A stretch of 64,000 nucleotides of DNA from UBA8752 sp002336475 (GCA_943846755.1 OX044365.1:1426001-1490000); one strand, 5' to 3'. Positions 15,757-25,603 are shown, counted from the first letter of the stretch. Notes: generated from the letters alone by a model not told the origin. Translations and numbers: made by a program.

Positions 15757-18700
15757 TCACTCAGAAACCAGAAGCTTCTTGACCACGATGTAGTCGGAGC
15801 TGGACAGGCGAACCTGGTACATTCCGCTGCTCAACGTGTTGGCGTCAATGTCGAGTACATACTGAACATCTTCTGAGGCGTTGCCGTCGAACAACTCCTG
15901 CACGAATTGACCTCCCATCGTGTACAGCTCAATGCGCAGGCGCATGTTGTTGGTCACCACGAATCCGAGCGTGCTGTAGTCGTTTGTGGGGTTAGGCTGC
16001 AATCCTGTGATCCGAATTGGATCCTTCAAGCTGCTCACACCTCCGGTGATGTCGATGGGGGTGTGTCCACTCTGACCGCCACTCACCGTTACATTGTCGA
16101 GGTTGTCAAACTCTCCCGTACCCAAATCGGTATAGTCGAAGTCTGTGCTGTTTCCACAATCATCGGTGATGGTGTAGCTGTAATCGATCTGCCATCCGAG
16201 GCAGCAGTCCATGTCGAAGAAGATGTCACCACTGGAAGACAACGCGCCCTGGCTTACCCCGTCTACGACGAGCTCACCCGTGTAGAAGAACCAAGCGCTA
16301 CCACCGTAGTTCTCGTTCTTGTTGTTGGCGCCTTCTCCGATCTGGAGGCCATAGTAGGCGTTCAACGGCTGGTGCTGGAGGTCGAAGCTAGACCCGGCAT
16401 ATGAACCGGTTCCAGTCATCGTGCCACCTGAACCCATCACGTAGTAGACCCACTCGGTCCAGATTTCGATGCCTGGGAAGATGTCAGCACAGTCCTTCTT
16501 GTAGTTGTGCATGCCTGGCTCAGCAAGCCATTCATTCCAGTCGTGTCCGCCTTCGTAGATGGCGTCAAAGATGAATCCGTCTCCGTTGACGTCTTCCACC
16601 TCAAGCACGATGTGCATGGTGCTGTCAGGAGCGATCTCGATGATGCTGCTGCCTCCATTCACAATGGTGAAGGACTCAGCGCCTGGGAAGTTGAACAAAC
16701 GCACAGCTTCAGGGGCGCGGTCATCGCAAGTCTCTCCATTGTCGATGGCTTCAACCGTAGAAGGCATGCAGAAGTTGGCGATGTCCTCTGTTGGGAGGTA
16801 GCCGCTTTCCACAGAGGAGAACTCCAACGTCACTTCGCTGTCGCAGTTGTCCGCGTATTGGACGTCACAAGCTGCAGGAATCTCAATGAAATCGAAGATG
16901 TCATTCAATCCATTCTGGTTGTCATCGCCACAAGCGTACTCCACCACTTCATCGTTGCTGATGTCGCAGGTAGAAATGAACTGTGGGGCCATCTCGTCAA
17001 GGACGGTAATGTCCTGGCTGGTGGTCACCGTGTTCTCGTTGCCACAGTCATCGGTGGCTACGCTGGTCCACGTACGTGTGAAGGTGTAGCTGCCCTCGTC
17101 GGCGCTGTCTCCATCGCTGCAAGTCTGGACGTTTGGAGTATCCATGAACGTCAACACATTGGCAACGTCGCTGTCACAGTTGTCATCCGTCGTGATGGCG
17201 GGGACTCCTGTAGCCGCATCGCTGCGGTCCGTGGCGCATTCACCGTCGAGGTAGAGCGTGACAGGGTCAAGCGTCTCGATGGTCTGTGAAGGATTCACAT
17301 TGTCCTGAACCGTGATCAACTGGTCAACACTTGTAGAGGTGCTGTTTCCGCAGTCGTCGGTTGCAGTAAAGTTGAACGTACGTGTGAACACATAGCTTCC
17401 GTCCAACTGGTCGTCATCCCCAGCGCAGGTGTAATCTGGAGCGCTGTCCGTGAAGTCCGTCTCGATGGTCACATCGCTGTCGCAAGCATCACTCGTTGTA
17501 TGCGTGGCATAACCGAGGGTGCCTGTCGTCAGGTCTGTGTTGCAATCGGAATCCAACTGAACCACTTGGTCAGCGGGAGCCACGGCGCTCAAGAGCGGAG
17601 CTGTCACGTCGGTCACCGTAATGGTCTGGATGTGAATTTCAGTGTCTGTGTTGCCACAGTCATCCGTAGCCACTGCCGTCCATGTGCGGGTGAAGACATA
17701 AGAGCCCTCAGCCAGTCCGTCAGCATCGCTGCAAGTGTAGGTCGTGTCGGTATCGGCATACGTGATGCTGATGCTCACATCAGAGTCGCAGTTGTCTGTT
17801 GCGGTGGCTGTCGCTTGACCCGCAGCTGCAGGTGAAGTGTCCGCCGTGCAGTCAGCAGCGAGATCCGTCGCATACGTATCAGGACAGCTGATGTCGACTA
17901 CAGGATTGATCTCATCGTTCACGGTGAACAACTGATCGTGGGTCTGAACGTCTTCGTTTCCGCTGTCGTCCGTTGCCACTGCAGTCCAAGTCCGGGTGAA
18001 GGTGTAGTTTCCTTCTGCAGCACCGTCGCCCGTGCAGCTGTAGATCGGAGCTGAATCGCTGTGAGAGATGGCGATGGTCACATTGCCGTCACAATTGTCC
18101 GTAGCCGTAGCCGTGACCATATCGAGGCTCAGGTCAGCATCACAAGCCGCATTGAGCTCCTCCACCCGATCCGCTGGCCAGTCCACTGACATGGCAGGAG
18201 CGGTGGCATCGGTCACCGTAATGATGTGCTCACAATAGCTGCCAGACTTCCAGTTCTCGTTTTCACAGGCATCCTCCGCGGAGAACACACGTGTGAACTG
18301 ATAGCTGCCGTTGTGCGTGTCATCCTCATCGTCATAGATGTAGTCTGCACCATCGGTGTCAGCATCTACAGGCAAGTCCATGAACATGATGTCCTCATAG
18401 GTGACATCCGGATTGGCGTCGCAGTTGTCTGTCACCGTGGCCATACCTGTGGCGTCCGTGCTCAAGTCTGTGCTGCAGTTCTCGTCGAGGAACACCTCGA
18501 TGTTGTCTGGACAGAAGTCAAATTCTGGCGCCAAGGTGTCGACCGTAGCCACATACTGGATGGCGGACTCAGATTCGTTGCCGCTGTCGTCGGTGACGTA
18601 CCAAATGCGGACATAGGTACCTGGGCAAGACCCTGAAGTCAAGAATGCCATGGAAATCTCGTAGTCCAGTTCGCTGTCACCGTTGTCCGTTGCATGCAAT

Positions 18701-21700
18701 GGCAACACACTGGTGTCATAGGGATCGGGCATGTCACCACAAGTGATGGGCGCTGGGTACAGGTCGTCGGGATTGCCGTCAAACTCTGGCGCCTCCTCAT
18801 CCGTGAACGTCAACACCTGCATGCATTCGAGAACGGTAGCATTTCCGCAGTTGTCTGTAGCTGTCACCGTGAAGGTGCGCTCCAGATCGTAATCGCCTTG
18901 GTTGTCGGAATCCGTATCGGGATCAAGCGCGATCGCAACATCCACATAGGTGTATTCTACCGTAACGGCTCCGTCGCATTCGTCACTGTCCGTCCATGTG
19001 GGCTCGCCATTGGTCGCAATGGACAAGTCACCTTGTGCAAATGGCACATTGCTGTAAAGGATGTCATCAGGGCACTGAATGCTGAGCATGGGCGCCTGCG
19101 TATCCTGCACCTCAATGGTTTGGGACTGCAGGTGAACATTGCCCGCGCAGTCCGAAGTCTGCCATGTACGGGTCAAGGTGTATGTATCATCGCATGCTCC
19201 GTCGGTGCGAATTTCTTCCACAAAAGCAATTTCTGGACCGCTGTCGCAGTTGTCCATGGCTTCCAACGTTCCCAGTGACGCAATGGCAGGAATGGCATCG
19301 CATTCTACCGTTTCGTCTGCGGGGAAAGCCGTGAACTCAGGCGCGGTTGTGTCCTCAATCGTGATGTACTGGATGTGCTCCGCATAGTTGCCAGAGCAAT
19401 CGGTCGTGGAATACGTACGCTTGATGGTGTACTCCTGCGTGCAAAGGGTAGTCAGGATCAGATCCTCATAGCTGACTTCCGCCTCAGCGTCGCAGTTGTC
19501 CATGGCCTCAGCATGCATGCCATCACCAGGAGTGAACTCCGGCACGGCGTAGAAGTGGCCCAATTCGTGCTGCACGAAACCTGTGAGGCTCGCGTCGTCG
19601 CACTGCAAGGTGTAATCTGCAGAGGCCAACGTCCACTCAGCGGGTGTGCGGTCGGTTACCACCACAATCTGCTGGAACGTTGAGACGTTTCCACACATGT
19701 CGGTGGCTGTGTAGTCGATGATATAATCGTCCCAGCAACCTGCGGAGAGTGGGGTACACTCGACGTCCACGTGGCTCAACTCGCAGTTGTCCATGACGGT
19801 CATCAGACCCACACTGTTCAGGTACTCATAGGAGCAGTCCTGCCAGAGGTCGCACTCGAGTGTGTCGACACCGTTGGCAAGGAATGAAGGCGCGATCGCA
19901 TCCTCAATGTCAATGCGCTGGTCGTCTGTTTCGACCGTGGCGTTTCCACAGCTGTCCGTTGCCATGGCCGTCCATGTCCGGATGATGCTGTAGCAACCTG
20001 TGCTGATGCTGTCCACCACTGCATCGCTGTAATCCAGGCCGGTATCGGCCAAGTCACAGTTGTCAGCGTAATCCGTGACGGCAACACCCGTGTTAGAGGG
20101 GTCGAGGTCTACGTAACACAGACCATTGACGTTGAGCGTCAATCCTGAAGGCGCTGTCACCATCACTTCTGGGACCGTGTTGTCTTCGATGGTGATCGCC
20201 TGAACATGATAGGTCTGGTTGCCGAAGCAATCCGTGGCTATCCATGTGCGGTTCAATACGCGGCAGCTGCTGGCGGTGTAGGAATCCGTGGTCTGTCCGA
20301 CCAATTCAACGCACACATACACGGTGTTGCCGTCGGCAAACCCACTTGTATTCGGATCAAATCCTGCGGCACATCCATACTCGCTGTCGTCACAGTTGTC
20401 GGTGAACAGCACCACTTCGTCCGAAGCAGGGTTGTCGATCAACCACTGCTCGCTTTCATCGCAAGTCAATGTGAGGTCTTCTCCACCAGAAACATAAGTG
20501 GGAGCCGTCATGTCGTTGCGGGTCACCGTCTGGACAATTTCAGTCGCCACGTTACACTGGTCGTCGAACGCGATGTAGTGGAACTCCACGTACTCACCCT
20601 CCATGCAATTCGTAGGCAAATCACAGCTAGGCTCGAGGGTCGCAATGACGTCACCAGCGAAGCCGGCGGCATCTTCTCCAGCGATCGATCCAGACCAGCT
20701 GAACCAACCGGAGAATCCATTGTCCTCGCAATTGTGGTTGTTGGCACCATCACCCAATTGGAAACCGAAGTATTCACTGGCAGGCTGGTGGTTGAAGTGA
20801 ATCAATGTTCCAAAGTCCCAAGCGCCTGGTCCGCCTTCGGCGTAAGAGGCTTCGTTGTTGAGGGTGTACATGGTCCAGAGATCCGTATTCACTGCACAAC
20901 CGTAGTCGTTCTTAAATCCGCCCGCCCAGTCAGCGCCGACCGCACGGCCTTCGAAGAAGAGGTGAATCTCCAAGCGGAGGTCGTTGTCGTTCTTGTCCAT
21001 AACGGTACCCTGCATGAGGGCGGTTCCGTTTTCGAACTGCTCGAAAGACACCCCACCATTGGCAGCGTCTTCGATGAAGTAATGGCCAGCGCTCATGTCG
21101 CCGTTCATGTCGTAGAACTGCAGCAAGGCATCGGGGCCATTGTTAAAGTTGGCATCGTCACCCGCCGTAATGGCGTTCCACGCCTGCGTGGTTCCGCCAC
21201 CGGTGCAGATCTGGTTCCGACCGTCCGTGCGGTTTTTCACCGTCACCACGTTGTCCAACTCGAGGTCGTTACAGGCAAATCCTGTGGCGGCAGCAGCAGT
21301 AGCCGCAACCAAGTCTCCCTCGCATTCAACCTCATAGTCACCCAGGTCACCGTCAATGGTCAAGTTGGCACAGCCCAAGCAAGGGTCGGCGCTCTCCAAG
21401 GGAATGACCCTGTCGATGGCGTACAAGTAGCTGTCGCTGTTGAACTGGTAAGCACCGTGCAGAATGACGTAAGCATTCCCATTGGCACTGACCAAGCGGG
21501 CATCTCCTTCAGCTTCCGTGTAGGTGAACTCTTCGCCATAATAGTTGCTGTACACAGCACCTTCGGTCATGAGCTCACAGAGGCCTGGAAATACGTGGCC
21601 CACAATGAGGTCACCCAGCACTTCTTGTGAAAGGGCATTCAGGTTGTAACCTGCATCGTCCCACGCGTCGTTTACAGGCAAGAAAATGGACCCACAATCC

Positions 21701-24096
21701 TCATCCATATTGGCGGGGACCAACAGATCTCCGTTTCCTGACAGGATCAAACCTTCAACGAGGAAATCGGAAGGACTGTCCAAAGCATCATTCAGCAGGG
21801 CCACACTGCTGTCGATGGGTGCACCATCGCTCAAAGCGACTTCTACTGCTCCACCGGTGACCGCAAGGGCTTCGTCCTCGTTGCAGATCTCATCGCCATC
21901 GAGGTCGTTCAAACAACCGCCATCACAATCAACGTAGTCCAGACCATAGAGGTCGACAGGGTACTCACATGGAGCAGCATCTGTCGCAGCTGGGTCAAAG
22001 TTACAGGCGCCTTCTTCCTGGCAGCCTTCCACTTCGAAGGGGTCACACACAGAGTCTCCGTCAGCGTCTGCCAAGCAGTTTCCATCACAATCGTATCCGG
22101 AGTCAGCAAATGTGCAAGAGCCGTCGTTGTCGGTAGCATCGGCAGAGTAGTTGCACGCTGTTTCGTCGTCACAACCGCCGACTTCTTCCTCGTCACACAC
22201 CAAGTCTCCGTCGGCATCATTGAGGCAATTTCCATCGCAATCGACAATGTTAGAAGGATATCCGTCAGGATAAGTGCAGAGGCTGTCGTCTGTATCGCTG
22301 AAGTCACCCGTGTTGCATGCTTCAGGATCGGTGCAGCCAGCAAGCTCCTCTTCATCACAGATCAGGTCTCCATCTTCGTCGTTCAAGCAGGCGCCATCAC
22401 AGTCGACATAGTCCAAACCATAGATGTCGATGGGGTACTCACAAGAGCCATCGTCATCGGTTGCCGGGGTGTCGTAATTACAGGCTGCATCATCGGTACA
22501 TCCGGGCACCTCATTCTCATCGCACACTCCGTCCCCGTCTGCATCATTCAGGCAGTTGCCGTCGCAGTCTACAATGTTGGAAGGGTATCCATCAGGGTAG
22601 GTACAAAGTGTGTTGTCCACGTCAGTAAACACGCCTGCATTGCAAGCTTCAGGGTCTGTACAACCCGCAGTCTCATCGGCATCGCAGATGCTGTCGTCGT
22701 CTGCATCGTTGTCCACAACAATCCCGTCCTCACAGGTGTCGCAAATGCCATCAACGAACGTACATCCACCGTCATCGATGGTCGCGCTGCTGTCATAGTT
22801 GCAGGCAGAAGCATCTGTACATCCGGCACATGTAGAGAATTCACAGGAGCCATCATCTTCTGTAGCCGCGTTTGAATAGTTGCAAGCGCCATCATCTGTG
22901 CAACCATCGACCTCATCTTCGTCGCACACCGAGTCTCCATCAGCGTCATTCAAGCAATTGCCGTCGCAGTCCAAGTTATCGGCGGCTGGAAAGGTGCAGC
23001 TGTCATCGTCGTCCGTGGCAGCGTCTGAATAATTACAAGCGGTCACATCCGTACAACCAGGCACTTCGTCCTCGTCACACACCTGGTCACCATCGGAGTC
23101 GTTCAAGCAGTTGCCGTCGCAGTCCAAGTTGTCGGCGGCTGGAAAGGTGCAGCTTTCGTCGTCGTCAGTTGCAGCAGCAGAGTAGTTGCATGCTGTCTCA
23201 TCGGTACAACCAGGCACTTCGTCCTCGTCGCACACTTGGTCGCCATCGGTGTCATTGAGGCAGTTGCCGTCGCAGTCCACATTGGCGCTGCCATAGAGGT
23301 CGAGCGGGAATTCACATGTGCCGTCATCGTCTGTGGCAAGTTCGTTGTAGTTACAGGCCGTGTCGTCTGTGCATCCCAATACTGGGCCGCCTGCTCCGAA
23401 GTAGAAGGTGTCGCGGAATTCGTTTGCGCCATCACCTTCGATGAAGACCTGGCAGTACAACTGACCGCTCAAGTCACCGTCGGTGGTGAACTGACCGACC
23501 AAGACCCTGAGGTCGTCTCCAGCGATACCATTGGCATCTCCGTTCAAGGCATACCATGCTCCACCGATGGGGTCATCAATGGCGATGTTGCCTCCAGGCA
23601 GTCCACCGCCTGGATCGAAGTTGGTCGACCAAGGGTTGTCGGTAGACTGCACCGTGGCCACAGCAGCCTCACCAGCGGCAGCGTTTGGCACGCCCTCCAA
23701 TCCCACGGTCACCCAGCTGTCATAGGGCAGCTCTGGGTAGACCCCGAAAAGCACCGAGTTGATGCCATTGGGAGTGGCTGCACCCAGCAGGGCATGGAAG
23801 TAGCTTGTCGTAGTCTCGACCAATGTAGGATTGGTAGCGTCACCCGAAACCGAAGACATAAAGTCTGTGGCATTGTTCATGGTGACATATAGACGGGTGC
23901 AGCTGTAGCCTGTCAAGTCAACCGCCTGAAAGGTGATTGGACTAATCAGGACGCCGATATCTTCGGCAACAACCTCGACTTCGAGGTCATACCCTTCAGG
24001 GGCAGGGGCTGAATTCACAGCAACCTGCTGCTGGGAAAGGGCTGCGGTAAAACAGCAGAAGAGGACTGTTACCAGAGTGATGGTCTTGGACATCAT
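15757..24096 (-). CDS. Giant secreted multidomain protein (2,779 aa) with Asp/Cys repeats, FAS1-like domain, HYR-like array and T9SS type A sorting domain
   Basis: Predicted surface or secreted adhesin. From the ATG at 24096 a signal peptide (to about residue 22) leads into a domain of about 215 residues; then ten Asp/Cys-rich units of about 50 residues (GCTDxxACNYxxxATDDDGSC, then DCDGNCLNDxDGDxVCDE) resembling thrombospondin type 3 calcium repeats, residues about 240-745; a degenerate FAS1-like domain, about 750-890; a module with HQPASEYFGFQLGDGANN; thirteen HYR-like Ig domains, about 1130-2460, each with TDNCD and TDDCGN motifs; a second copy of the HQP...GANN module; and a C-terminal T9SS type A domain (PNPTNDYSTLGF to LSSGMYQVRLSS). 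An upstream TTG at 24105 is in frame, but the ATG fits the signal peptide. Cargo for the PorU/PorV machinery seems likely. Confidence 0.88.
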   Translation of the reverse strand: MMSKTITLVTVLFCCFTAALSQQQVAVNSAPAPEGYDLEVEVVAEDIGVLISPITFQAVDLTGYSCTRLYVTMNNATDFMSSVSGDATNPTLVETTTSYFHALLGAATPNGINSVLFGVYPELPYDSWVTVGLEGVPNAAAGEAAVATVQSTDNPWSTNFDPGGGLPGGNIAIDDPIGGAWYALNGDANGIAGDDLRVLVGQFTTDGDLSGQLYCQVFIEGDGANEFRDTFYFGAGGPVLGCTDDTACNYNELATDDDGTCEFPLDLYGSANVDCDGNCLNDTDGDQVCDEDEVPGCTDETACNYSAAATDDDESCTFPAADNLDCDGNCLNDSDGDQVCDEDEVPGCTDVTACNYSDAATDDDDSCTFPAADNLDCDGNCLNDADGDSVCDEDEVDGCTDDGACNYSNAATEDDGSCEFSTCAGCTDASACNYDSSATIDDGGCTFVDGICDTCEDGIVVDNDADDDSICDADETAGCTDPEACNAGVFTDVDNTLCTYPDGYPSNIVDCDGNCLNDADGDGVCDENEVPGCTDDAACNYDTPATDDDGSCEYPIDIYGLDYVDCDGACLNDEDGDLICDEEELAGCTDPEACNTGDFSDTDDSLCTYPDGYPSNIVDCDGNCLNDADGDLVCDEEEVGGCDDETACNYSADATDNDGSCTFADSGYDCDGNCLADADGDSVCDPFEVEGCQEEGACNFDPAATDAAPCEYPVDLYGLDYVDCDGGCLNDLDGDEICNEDEALAVTGGAVEVALSDGAPIDSSVALLNDALDSPSDFLVEGLILSGNGDLLVPANMDEDCGSIFLPVNDAWDDAGYNLNALSQEVLGDLIVGHVFPGLCELMTEGAVYSNYYGEEFTYTEAEGDARLVSANGNAYVILHGAYQFNSDSYLYAIDRVIPLESADPCLGCANLTIDGDLGDYEVECEGDLVAATAAAATGFACNDLELDNVVTVKNRTDGRNQICTGGGTTQAWNAITAGDDANFNNGPDALLQFYDMNGDMSAGHYFIEDAANGGVSFEQFENGTALMQGTVMDKNDNDLRLEIHLFFEGRAVGADWAGGFKNDYGCAVNTDLWTMYTLNNEASYAEGGPGAWDFGTLIHFNHQPASEYFGFQLGDGANNHNCEDNGFSGWFSWSGSIAGEDAAGFAGDVIATLEPSCDLPTNCMEGEYVEFHYIAFDDQCNVATEIVQTVTRNDMTAPTYVSGGEDLTLTCDESEQWLIDNPASDEVVLFTDNCDDSEYGCAAGFDPNTSGFADGNTVYVCVELVGQTTDSYTASSCRVLNRTWIATDCFGNQTYHVQAITIEDNTVPEVMVTAPSGLTLNVNGLCYVDLDPSNTGVAVTDYADNCDLADTGLDYSDAVVDSISTGCYSIIRTWTAMATDSCGNATVETDDQRIDIEDAIAPSFLANGVDTLECDLWQDCSYEYLNSVGLMTVMDNCELSHVDVECTPLSAGCWDDYIIDYTATDMCGNVSTFQQIVVVTDRTPAEWTLASADYTLQCDDASLTGFVQHELGHFYAVPEFTPGDGMHAEAMDNCDAEAEVSYEDLILTTLCTQEYTIKRTYSTTDCSGNYAEHIQYITIEDTTAPEFTAFPADETVECDAIPAIASLGTLEAMDNCDSGPEIAFVEEIRTDGACDDTYTLTRTWQTSDCAGNVHLQSQTIEVQDTQAPMLSIQCPDDILYSNVPFAQGDLSIATNGEPTWTDSDECDGAVTVEYTYVDVAIALDPDTDSDNQGDYDLERTFTVTATDNCGNATVLECMQVLTFTDEEAPEFDGNPDDLYPAPITCGDMPDPYDTSVLPLHATDNGDSELDYEISMAFLTSGSCPGTYVRIWYVTDDSGNESESAIQYVATVDTLAPEFDFCPDNIEVFLDENCSTDLSTDATGMATVTDNCDANPDVTYEDIMFMDLPVDADTDGADYIYDDEDDTHNGSYQFTRVFSAEDACENENWKSGSYCEHIITVTDATAPAMSVDWPADRVEELNAACDADLSLDMVTATATDNCDGNVTIAISHSDSAPIYSCTGDGAAEGNYTFTRTWTAVATDDSGNEDVQTHDQLFTVNDEINPVVDISCPDTYATDLAADCTADTSPAAAGQATATATDNCDSDVSISITYADTDTTYTCSDADGLAEGSYVFTRTWTAVATDDCGNTDTEIHIQTITVTDVTAPLLSAVAPADQVVQLDSDCNTDLTTGTLGYATHTTSDACDSDVTIETDFTDSAPDYTCAGDDDQLDGSYVFTRTFNFTATDDCGNSTSTSVDQLITVQDNVNPSQTIETLDPVTLYLDGECATDRSDAATGVPAITTDDNCDSDVANVLTFMDTPNVQTCSDGDSADEGSYTFTRTWTSVATDDCGNENTVTTSQDITVLDEMAPQFISTCDISNDEVVEYACGDDNQNGLNDIFDFIEIPAACDVQYADNCDSEVTLEFSSVESGYLPTEDIANFCMPSTVEAIDNGETCDDRAPEAVRLFNFPGAESFTIVNGGSSIIEIAPDSTMHIVLEVEDVNGDGFIFDAIYEGGHDWNEWLAEPGMHNYKKDCADIFPGIEIWTEWVYYVMGSGGTMTGTGSYAGSSFDLQHQPLNAYYGLQIGEGANNKNENYGGSAWFFYTGELVVDGVSQGALSSSGDIFFDMDCCLGWQIDYSYTITDDCGNSTDFDYTDLGTGEFDNLDNVTVSGGQSGHTPIDITGGVSSLKDPIRITGLQPNPTNDYSTLGFVVTNNMRLRIELYTMGGQFVQELFDGNASEDVQYVLDIDANTLSSGMYQVRLSSSDYIVVKKLLVSE
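21870..23385 (-). repeat. Ten tandem Asp/Cys-rich coding repeats inside the giant gene
   Basis: The stretch encodes ten imperfect units of 27-56 residues starting with GCTD or a variant (GCDD, GCQE). Most contain DCDGNCLND followed by DGD and CDE. Units 2 and 3 are nearly identical, as are units 6 and 8, which points to recent duplication; unit 4 is truncated. The acidic loops look calcium binding. Confidence 0.85.
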
Positions 24097-24144
24097 GTCA
24101 AGCAATTTTGGTTAAGCGCGGTTAATATTCTCCGAAGAGATATC

Positions 24145-24152
24145 CGAATTTA
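24145..24152 (-). promoter_or_regulatory. Putative promoter of the giant surface protein gene
   Basis: TAAATTCG with a TTG about 16 nt upstream; it would give a leader of about 40 nt. The 24097-24403 interval is AT-rich and has no gene of its own; apart from this element and the tRNA-Phe promoter I see nothing convincing in it. Confidence 0.4.
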
Positions 24153-24385
24153 GTAGGGATCAATTCAACAATCGACCCCGCTAACAAAATCGCAATCTCA
24201 ACCCCCACCAAGAATCTTCATTTCGTCTATGTTTTCTGTCATTTCGTCGATTTTTATTTTTATCAAAGTCCGTTCATATAGAATTATACGGTCTGTGTCT
24301 GTGAATTATCATCAATCATCTCGAGTCGATTGAAAGCCCGCCAATTCTGCTGAACCGAAAGGCGCAGGCAGGAAAGAAATTTTGC

Positions 24386-24393
24386 TACATTTG
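24386..24393 (+). promoter_or_regulatory. -7 element TACATTTG of tRNA-Phe
   Basis: A perfect TAnnTTTG match 10 nt before the mature tRNA 5' end. tRNA-Val has the same arrangement and distance, which calibrates the element in this genome. Confidence 0.6.
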
Positions 24394-24403
24394 CGCCCCC
24401 TTT

Positions 24404-24476
24404 GGTACCATAGCTCAGGTGGTAGAGCAATGGATTGAAAATCCATGTGTCCCTGGTTCGAATCCAGGTGGTACCA
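24404..24476 (+). tRNA. tRNA-Phe (anticodon GAA)
   Basis: A 73-nt tRNA with acceptor GGTACCA/TGGTACC, anticodon loop TTGAAAA within ATGGA/TCCAT, and T arm CCTGGTTCGAATCCAGG. No CCA encoded. An inverted repeat follows. Confidence 0.96.
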
Positions 24477-24482
24477 CACCAA

Positions 24483-24510
24483 AAACAAGCGGACTGCGGT
24501 CCGCTTGTTT
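24483..24510 (+). terminator. Inverted repeat between tRNA-Phe and aroB, likely terminator
   Basis: A 12-bp perfect stem (AAACAAGCGGAC and its complement) with loop TGCG, 6 nt after the tRNA. The T run is short, but the A/T ends of the stem fit intrinsic termination. Confidence 0.65.
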
Positions 24511-24517
24511 CATTTCT

Positions 24518-24525
24518 GACCTTTC
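24518..24525 (+). promoter_or_regulatory. Putative -7 element GACCTTTC of aroB
   Basis: GACCTTTC ends exactly 4 nt before the aroB ATG (GACCTTTCCAAAATG). The match is imperfect at both ends, but the spacing is the one seen repeatedly here, and a terminator just upstream means aroB needs its own promoter. Confidence 0.35.
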
Positions 24526-24529
24526 CAAA

Positions 24530-25603
24530 ATGAAGGCTGCATTGGCACCCACCTCCGACATTCACGTTGACCCTCTGTTCGCATCATTGAGACAATGGTT
24601 GGGCGACAATTCCCCTACGTCTGTAGCTGTAGTAACAGACCCTATGACGGAAAAATGGTGCCTCTCCGCATTGAATCCACATTTGCCTCCCGGTACCCAG
24701 TTTTTACGGTTGGGACAACATGGCGAAAAGATCAAATCCCTGGAGCATGCACATGCGCTTTGGGACAGTTTTGAAGGGATGGGTATGGACCGACATGGCC
24801 TCGTCATTGCGCTGGGCGGCGGCACGATATCTGACCTGACAGCGTTTGCAAGCAGCACGTACTTGAGAGGGGTTCGTTTCTGGTTGATTCCCACAACCCT
24901 GCTCTCCATGGTCGATGCCTCAATAGGTGGAAAAACGGGCATCAATTTTCGAGGCTTAAAAAACAGGATTGGTACGTTTGCCAAACCCGAAGGAGTGAGC
25001 ATCCACACCGACTTTCTCGATACGCTCGATGCACGAGAAATGGCCAACGGATGGGCCGAACACATCAAGCACACATTGCTCGCGTCAGAGGATGCCAAAG
25101 AGCTCCCTTGGGAGAAAACCCTCGAAAGCGCCAATGCGGAGGCGTTTGAAGCGGCTATACTTCGCTCAATCTCTATCAAGTCAAACATCGTTGATCAGGA
25201 CGCGCTAGAAACCAAGGGCACCCGGAAAACCCTCAATTTTGGGCACACATCAGGCCATGCTCTTGAGTCTTGGGCGATGGCGCAATCGTTGGAGGTCAAG
25301 CACGGTGAGGCCGTGGCGTGGGGAATGCGCTTGGCCTTGAAGATGAGTGAATTCAGCTCCGATTGTCCTCAGGTAAAGCCCGGGGACTTTGATGGGATTT
25401 CTCGTTCATTGGCCACGCTCATTCCGTTGCCTTGCGCGGTTCCCGACGCCGAAGTTCTGTGGGAATTCATGCGCAGCGACAAGAAAAACCTCGGAGAGCA
25501 GGTGAATGTGGTGCTCCTCAATGGTCTCGGTTGTCCCAGAGTCGATGTAAATGTGACCCTTGCAGACTTTGAGCAGGCCCTCGCAGGACTGCCCGAGGAT
25601 TGA
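24530..25603 (+). CDS. aroB: 3-dehydroquinate synthase
   Basis: Second step of the shikimate pathway, turning DAHP into 3-dehydroquinate with NAD and a divalent metal. The 357-residue protein has the NAD site IALGGGTISDLTAFAS, then IPTTLLSMVDASIGGKTGIN, and the metal ligands in WAEHIKHTLLAS, NFGHTSGHALES and VKHGEAVAWGM. The ATG at 24530 was chosen because longer frames run back into tRNA-Phe. Preceded by a terminator and followed by lpxD with its own promoter. Confidence 0.94.
   Translation: MKAALAPTSDIHVDPLFASLRQWLGDNSPTSVAVVTDPMTEKWCLSALNPHLPPGTQFLRLGQHGEKIKSLEHAHALWDSFEGMGMDRHGLVIALGGGTISDLTAFASSTYLRGVRFWLIPTTLLSMVDASIGGKTGINFRGLKNRIGTFAKPEGVSIHTDFLDTLDAREMANGWAEHIKHTLLASEDAKELPWEKTLESANAEAFEAAILRSISIKSNIVDQDALETKGTRKTLNFGHTSGHALESWAMAQSLEVKHGEAVAWGMRLALKMSEFSSDCPQVKPGDFDGISRSLATLIPLPCAVPDAEVLWEFMRSDKKNLGEQVNVVLLNGLGCPRVDVNVTLADFEQALAGLPED

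Noticed and set aside
20206..21630. Plus-strand frame of 474 codons inside the giant gene, and several similar ones between 15.9 and 23.9 kb
   Set aside because: They read valine- and isoleucine-rich complements of the Asp/Thr-rich coding strand and have no motif; the minus-strand frame is continuous with signal peptide and sorting domain.
21870..23385. Regularly spaced repeats that could suggest a CRISPR array
   Set aside because: Units are about 150 bp, imperfect and in frame within a single protein gene; there are no short identical repeats with unique spacers and no cas genes.
24284..24565. Minus-strand frame of 93 codons
   Set aside because: It covers tRNA-Phe and the start of aroB on the other strand and has no family features.
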